Source of the DNA: Cubamyces lactineus
Lineage: Eukaryota; Basidiomycota; Agaricomycetes; Polyporales; Polyporaceae
Direction: 5' to 3'
Length of the DNA: 64,000 nt
NCBI GenBank assembly: GCA_022376465.1
Contig: JACDTU010000007.1
Location: 1,780,539-1,844,538 of the forward strand
Each line of letters begins with the position of its first letter. The stretch's first letter is position 1. Shown piece by piece: positions 58,197 through 64,000 of this stretch. The position numbers and the translations under genes are program-made. The notes under the pieces are model-generated. The model saw only the letters and a program-made list of their open reading frames with translations, did no database searches and was not told the origin of the DNA.

Positions 58197-59175
58197 CTAC
58201 GCAGAGCTCTGGCGCTTCCTGAAGAGTATGCGCGCGCTCGGTGCGGGAATGACAACAGGACCTCAGTACATGTTCTCCGGACGCTTGCCATTTCCTTCAA
58301 ACTTCATGTCGTAGTTGAGCACGATGAAGGCAAGCATCCCCTTGAGCTCCGTCGCCGCGAAGAACCGCCCTGGGCTACGATAACCCCAGCGCGTGAGCAT
58401 GCACGAACGAGGCGTAAACGAGAGCGTCACCCACCATGCATGTTTGCCGTGGCCGAACGGGACATAGTCGGCGGAGGTATTGACGTACTGGTGTCTGGCG
58501 CCCTCCCCTTCGGTGTGCCGCTGACGAGCGAAGCGGAATCGGTCAAATTCGTGCGCGTTGTCGTAGAGGGCCTCGTTGCGATGCATGGGTAGTGCCGCAG
58601 CGACGAGGAGAGTGCCCCGGGGAATGTGAGTTCCGTCGCTGAGCACGATGTCCTTCTTGGCCTTGCGCATGAGCAAGACTGCGGAGAATGAGTGAATAGG
58701 TGATTGCATGGTAAAGCGTGATATACCCACTCGTGTTGATGCCGTTTACTCGCTGAGCTTCCCTTGGGACGCCGTCGACTTTCCACATCTTGCCTAGAGC
58801 GGCTTTCGTCCAACCTTCCTCCTTTACGATGAGTTCAATCTCGTCCCGTAGATGTTGGAGATATTCAGGCTGCTCTGCGAGGTGGTGGCATTTCTTCTGA
58901 GAAGATGTCTCCCGGCGCCCATTTGATCCAATGAATGCTGTGTCTGGAACGCTGCGGGGCTTTGGGCGGTTATGGGTGCGCTCAGGAGAGATATGTGGGA
59001 GGCAGGACACACACATTTCGATATCGCCGAGCCGCAATTCGTCGACGAGACTTCCTGAGCCAAACATAGTGTGGCTGCCTAGCGTGTACAACGTCGAGGC
59101 TACTCCGAGTCCGATGCAGGCGGATACCGTTCGTAGGACGTCCGGGTCCCGTAGTAGAGTATGGGTGAGACCAAC
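58197..59175 (-). pseudogene. cytochrome P450 relic (internal deletion, premature stop)
   Basis: C-terminal P450 signatures are well kept on the minus strand: HLAEQPEYLQHLRDEIELIV (end of I helix onward), REAQRVNGINT, DGTHIPRGTLLVAAALPMHR (beta-1 region), FDRFRFARQR (PERF-like) and the haem-binding FGHGKHACPGRFFAATELKG, the latter spliced across an intron at 58436-58380. An N-terminal anchor-like piece (LLRDPDVLRTVSACIGLGVA) lies only about 170 bp upstream. The ~200 residues that should separate them (C to I helices, including the I-helix threonine motif) are missing, no start codon precedes the anchor, and a TGA at 58263-58265 cuts the C-terminus before an otherwise normal VVIPAPSARILFRKR ending. 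Monooxygenase activity is therefore not expected. The best resemblance is to CYP5150-like basidiomycete P450s, from recall only. Confidence 0.82.
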
Positions 59176-59888
59176 TACTCAGACGAGATTACAGGACTTG
59201 AAATCTGGGTGGCGGGGGAGAGGTTCTGCTGGTTTCTGTGGGCGTTGGGTCGCTCTTGGTAGATATGCTTGCGTGCCTATCGCCTCAGCCTTAGGCAACA
59301 TCAGCTTCGGTGTCGAAAGCGAGCCCGAACGGGGTGCATCATGCACGCCGCCAACGTCGTCAATCGAGTTCGGTAAGCACTGCAGCAAACCTGCGAGATT
59401 GTCACTTAGTACCCGAGTCCCAATTATCGAAAAGGGTGACAAAATCCGCACCATGGTGCTGATTGTACACACTCGACTTGCTAGCGCGTGTTTGGATTTT
59501 GAAGCGACACCGTGACTGTTTTTGTTTTGTGTTCAGCGCTCAGGGCCACAAAGCCACGCCACGATGCGTGACGGTCACGGTCGTTAGGATCTTCGTTCGT
59601 GCCATTTCATACTAAGCCGCATACTGTATGGGAACATCATACTCACAGCGTGTGCGTATGCTTACCCGAGGACTAGGGAGCCTGGAAACCTACTAGCATG
59701 GTCGGATGGTGAGCTCAATATTTGCACAGACGTGCATATTATCGCTCACTCTAGTCGGGTCTCGTGATCGTGAATATCTGCAGGCAGTGCAAGCTCAGGA
59801 CAGGTTCCCATGATAGATACGTCGAGGGGACCATATAAATTCTCATGGGCTTGTCATCGATTAGCCAACTATCGTTCCGACTATCGCT
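59176..59888. other. intergenic, P450 relic / F-box gene 2
   Basis: No gene seen. The minus-strand ORF at 59179-59472 has no recognisable P450 content. Promoter of the downstream F-box-like gene expected at the right end. Confidence 0.4.
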
Positions 59889-61582
59889 GTGGCCGCTCAT
59901 CACCCGTCCTCCCTGCGCCCTGCACCACCAAGGGCTGTAGACATGATACCCTTTCTTCCTTTCGAGGTGATCATACACATACTGGCACAGGTCGAACGTG
60001 GAGACGACCAGACTTTCCACAGCTGCGCTCTAGTATGCCGTGCATGGAGGTCCCCCGCCCAAACACTCATGTTCGGCACCATCGCCGTCTTCGCTGTACG
60101 CGCTAGAGGGCAACCCCAAGCCCGGCGTAACGTTGCAGATCCCCGCCAGTGGCATACGCGACTCTGCGCGTGCCCCCATCTCGCCCTGCTTATCCAGGAC
60201 GTCGTGCTCGGGGTGAGCGACTACGGCGACAGACAGCCCCGGCCGGACGTGCTCTTCCAATTCATGACCCGGGTCGCACCCAGCCTCCCCAGCCTGCGCG
60301 CGCTGACCGTCTTTGGACACAACACGGCGATATCGGCGCACAGGATCTTCGTCCCCCAGATGTGCAGGCTGCAGCTGCCGGGCGTCACGGCGCTCAGCGT
60401 GAAGCACGTCGTGGTGGAGGACACGAACCAGTTTGGGCTCTGGTTCCTCTTTCCGTTCCCGGACCTTGTCGACCTACAGCTCCAGGACGTGGCGTGGTCT
60501 AGGACGCCGGGGCAGCTCGAACCCGGTGTGGCGACGAAAGGGCGCAAGCTGCCACGAGTCACGCGGTTGAGCCTGTGTTATGGCCCGCCATTGCGGCAGT
60601 CGAAGCATTCGGTACCGTCGAGGGTGAGCTTGTATGCAGCACGTAGCGGCCGACGGCCGTGCACGCGTGCGCTGCTATCGGCATAGCAGATCGTCATTTC
60701 TGACGTCCCTTAGTTGGAAACGAAGGGAGTGTGGACGCTCCGGTGGATACTTCGCCTATTATGTCGATCGCTGGTCAGGCTCGAAATTGACTGTGCCCAA
60801 TATGATGAAATTGTGCCAACCGAGCTCGAGATGGAAGGTGTGTGTTATGCGCGGCGCGCCCTGCGTATGCTGACGATGCACCCCGCCACACCAGATTTTG
60901 CAGTCAAATTCAAAGGTACTCACGTCCCTGATACCATGGGCCATTCGTCCACTTGTTTTGACCACCAGCGGCCACAGACTGCCCCAGCGCAAGCATACGC
61001 CCACCTTGGTACACCACCCCGGACCTCAAACAACTGGACCTGCATATCCGTTTTCCTATGCGGGTAGGGCGCACAAGGGGCAGGGGACGGATAGCATATG
61101 TGCCGTCCGATGAAGCAAAAGGCCTCGCGAACCGGTGGGACGACGGGGGAGGGATCGACACGCTGAGGCCGCCTCAGCACCTCGCGAGGCTTGCGGACGT
61201 CCTCACGGGGTTCGACGCACCCCGCCTGCATCGAGTTCGGATCGCAATTAGTCGAGGGAACTGGATCACGATTCCAGACGTCGACGGGGCCCTGGAGGAA
61301 TACGGGGAGGAGAAGCGGGGGTGGGCCAGCGAGGCGCAGGAGCACTTGATGTGCCTCAGGCAGCTTGACCGCTCGCTGCGAGACTTGCTCCTGCGTCCGG
61401 AGAAGCTGTTCCCCGCGCTCAAGAAGATTGAGCTGGACCCGAATTTTTATCCAGAGATGTCGGAGAGTCGGAGGTTGCATCGGATGTTTACAGAGGGCCT
61501 CCCGCTGGTCGTGGAGGAGGGCTTGCTGGAGATCGCGCCGTGTCGGGCTGCTCCACCTGTGTTTGGGGCTGGAGGCTGGTAG
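59889..61582 (+). CDS. F-box-like / LRR-like protein 2
   Basis: Three exons: 59889-60623, 60714-60915, 60978-61582 (513 residues, phases close). An in-frame ATG at 59943 (MIPFLPFEVI) is the more typical F-box start; the longer form adds 18 Pro/Ala-rich residues. F-box-like motif at the N-terminus: LPFEVIIHILAQVERGDDQT, then CALVCRAWRSPAQTLMF. The remainder alternates hydrophobic strands and loops as in degenerate LRRs (LPSLRALTVFG, FPDLVDLQLQDV, LPRVTRLSLCYG, LVRLEIDCAQYDE, TPDLKQLDLHI, LFPALKKIELDPNF). Expected SCF substrate receptor; target unknown. It is unrelated in sequence to the F-box gene at 3429 beyond the motif. Internal stop codons exist only in the introns. Confidence 0.8.
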
Positions 61583-62356
61583 ATGCATGTGCGAACCGAG
61601 CCGGGTGCGCAAGGGAGCTGTCTAGAATGCTGTATAATAGCGGATGAGTTCGGAACCGCGCGTGCGTAGATCATATTGAGGCTATGAACAGTTGATATGC
61701 GCGGCGTTACCTGCAGTGTACATTCTAGGCCGAATGGTATTTCTATCTGCGTAAAACCGGGAGAGCTATGGTGAATAAGTCGACGTATGTCATTAACGGG
61801 AAGCCCGTCGGATTTGCCACTGTGAGCGTAGCAGCCTGAGAGACAGAAATAAGGGGATAGAACAGGACGAGCTTTGCATAGCCCGAAGCAATGGCCGTGT
61901 CGAGGACGGGTTGTGTAAAGTTGGCCGAAGCACTGCTGGCACAGGAAAGCGCGGCGTGAGTTCACCGTGGTCATTGCGGAGGTCTTGTCGAAGAGCAGAG
62001 GGCTAGCAGGAAGTAGTTGAGAGCGGTGTGTGACTGTTCGACACTACTCTAGACGGTTGCAACTAGACTGATTCTGGGGTGCGAATGGCACGCGAGCGAG
62101 CGACCAAGGCTGCGGATAGCGCGCCGTGGGAAAGTGTTCCCTTTCGCGCGCGACCGCCAAGAGCGATCAACTCTTCCACAACGACCACGACCACGACCTC
62201 CTCCTCCTCCTCCCCGTCCCCGTCTCCGCCCCCGCCGCCGACGCACTCTCTTTTCACGACTCTTCTCTCTCCTCTTCCGCCGGTTCTGGTAACACGACGC
62301 GACACCTTCTCACCAAACGCTCGACTGCCACAACAATCAACTTCCCTCTCCGCCCC
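61583..62356. other. intergenic upstream of TVP38
   Basis: Contains the F-box 2 terminator region and the TVP38 promoter. A CTC/CCT-rich 5' leader at 62195-62300 precedes the start codon. No gene seen. Confidence 0.45.
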
Positions 62357-64000
62357 ATGGCCTCCGCCTATTCCGCCGCATACAGCCCCCGCTCGCCCTC
62401 CTCAAACATCCCCTACGCTGGCGTATCCACTGCCCCATACCCGTATCCCCCGCATGGACGCCCTCCCCCCAACGCAAGTGCCGCCTCTCTCGACTCGGAC
62501 TCTAGTAGTGGCCATGGCGACCCAGACGACGACTCCGACACTAGGCAATTCAACAAGCACAGAATCAATCCCGGCGTAACTCACTCCAAAGAGGCCACTG
62601 GTTGGGACAGAGGCAGGCAAATGAACCCTCCCGGCATGCGCGCAGCCATCAACAGGACGCCAAGTCCTACCCCCAGCGAAGCAAAGGAGCTCGCAAAGAC
62701 CAGCATATTCGACTGGGACGCCATGCTCAAATGGAGCTACTGGCTACGCAAAGAATGGGCTTGTGCGTATCACTTTCCATTCTACCGTCCCCTCGCCTTC
62801 TCATCCCTCCGTGCAGGGTACTATGTCGCCTTCATCGTCTGTTTGATTGGCGTCATCCTCTTCACTGTATGCCACAAACAGATCGTCCACTGGCTCAAGC
62901 CTGCCGCTGACTGGATGCATGAGTGAGTTCTCCTCCCTCCTCTTTGCTTTCCCAGGCTGCCCTCGCCCTCTGCTCCCACTCGCTGCCTGTCACCCGCTGC
63001 GCGCCCGTTCATCTGCCATCCCAATGACGCCACACAACACGCCGCCGCCCCAAGCACCGTGCACCCAGCGTTGTGCGTGGGGCGCAGACTCTGTCGCCAT
63101 GCCCCCCGCGTGGCAGTACATGTGTCGGGATGCTACCGCGGCTTGGCATGTCCGACGCTGGAAGCAAAGGAACGGGTTCTCACCGCCTGCGTCTTGGTGC
63201 GTCGGCCGTTGCTTCGCCTACGCGCGGGGTGATATCATGTGATAGGCCAAGTTCACCCACTTCGAAACTGCGTCAGATCGCGTGGGCTGTGTGCTTCGGT
63301 CGATATGCTCAGGGCGCTAGTTGCGCGTGGTTCGGATTTGGCAGGGCGCGCGAGATGGGAAATGAATCCCGATGCTAGAAACCGTACTGACATATGGCCT
63401 CCTTGAACAGTCTCCCGTACGGCTGGACGATTCCGATCGGAATCCTGTTCGTCATCTCTTTCCCTCCCGTAAGTCGTCCTAGCGCCCGCGAGTACGTACG
63501 CCCAGACTCAACGAGCCACGCACCTCTAGCTCTTTGGACATGAAATCGTCGCGATTCTGTGCGGTCTGGTCTGGGGCCTCTGGGCTGGCTTTGGCATCGT
63601 CGCCGCGGGGACGTTTATTGGTGAAGTCGGCAACTTCTAGTGCGTCTGTCCAACCGTGGCCGTTGTGGGAAATCGGGCGCTGACTTGTATTGTCCGCAGT
63701 GCGTTTAAATACTGCTGCGCCGCTCGGGGTGAGAAACTCGAGAAGAGCAAGCTCTCGTACGCGTGTCTCGCGCGCGTCGTTCGCGATGGTGGCTTCAAGA
63801 TCGCGCTAATTGCTCGTTTGAGTGCCATCCCTGGACATTGTAAGCTGGCCTTTACTGCAATGTCCGCAGATGCTCACATAAACGTCGTGATCAGTCACAA
63901 CGGCGGTGTTCTCTACGTGCGGTATGAGTATATGGACGTTCTCGATCGCAGCCGTTCTATCGCTTCCCAAGCAGTTCATCACTGTATATCTCGGTGTAGC
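62357..64000 (+). CDS. TVP38: Golgi membrane protein TVP38 (VTT/SNARE-associated family), 5' part
   Basis: Exons seen: 62357-62762, 62817-62922, 63411-63468, 63530-63639, 63701-63840 and 63896 to the window end, phases consistent throughout. A disordered Ser/Pro/Asp-rich N-terminus of about 120 residues precedes a TM segment WYYVAFIVCLIGVILFTV. PYGWTIPIGILFVISFPPLF, GLVWGLWAGFGIVAAGTFIG (the VTT re-entrant G-x-x-x-G region), ARVVRDGGFKIALIARLSAI and FTTAVFSTCGMSIWTF then LSLPKQFITVYLGV follow. This is the TVP38/DedA-like (PF09335) order, and LPKQFITVYLG is specific for fungal Tvp38. Tvp38 sits in Tlg2 Golgi compartments. An upstream in-frame ATG at 62126 would add 77 low-complexity residues from the leader; I prefer 62357. 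Intron 2 is 488 bp, about nine times the others. The gene continues past 64000. Confidence 0.92.

Noticed and set aside
1..64000. CRISPR arrays, bacterial operons, rRNA genes, autonomous transposons
   Set aside because: No regularly spaced direct repeats, no polycistronic spacing, no rRNA-like segments, and no transposase or reverse-transcriptase motifs were found in any frame that I could read.

Overview
The window is nuclear DNA of a filamentous basidiomycete, most likely an Agaricomycete (mushroom or wood-decay class). The evidence is gene density with many short introns (mostly 45-75 bp, GT..AG), three FunK1-type fungal protein kinases, F-box/LRR-like and BTB singletons, a HET-domain gene, a DHA2-type and a sugar-type MFS transporter, a two-module secreted protein, and Pol III tRNA genes. 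No bacterial features (operons, Shine-Dalgarno sites, CRISPR) are present. I spliced every gene by hand and tested each model for reading-frame closure. Layout: 1-3.0 kb is a housekeeping block with a BAR-domain protein (cut by the left edge), cytidine deaminase and ATP synthase subunit g. 3.4-5.4 kb is an F-box-like gene. 5.4-8.4 kb is a relic zone with a ~130 bp inverted repeat pair and, inside its right arm, a retroposed 3' mRNA end with poly(A) and a 16-bp target-site duplication. 8.4-33.4 kb is a rearranged accessory block with FunK1-A (+), lineage protein A (-), FunK1-B (+), a 5.5-kb gene-free stretch, a C2H2 + Zn2Cys6 transcription factor (+), lineage protein B (+) and FunK1-C (-). FunK1-B and FunK1-C are arms of an inverted duplication that includes their promoters. 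Lineage proteins A and B are also inverted paralogues with about 270-300 bp of alignable upstream DNA. FunK1-A/protein A and FunK1-C/protein B both form tail-to-tail pairs, so a two-gene kinase + unknown-protein unit has been duplicated and inverted here. 35-52 kb is accessory and nutritional: a HET protein, a secreted repeat protein, two identical tRNA-Glu(CTC) genes, a DHA2 transporter, a BTB protein and a hexose-type transporter. 52.8-64 kb carries a MUB1/samB MYND ubiquitin-ligase adaptor, a 428-bp foldback/MITE-like element, mitochondrial HSP10, a decayed cytochrome P450, a second F-box-like gene and the 5' part of a TVP38 Golgi membrane protein that runs off the right edge. The housekeeping genes (CDA, ATP20, HSP10, MUB1, TVP38) act independently in nucleotide salvage, respiration, mitochondrial folding, proteasome homeostasis and Golgi traffic. 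The FunK1, F-box, BTB, HET and lineage genes are the expanding, rearranging part of the locus. The most unusual observations are the duplicated FunK1/unknown pair with its conserved upstream block and the intact retroposition scar.
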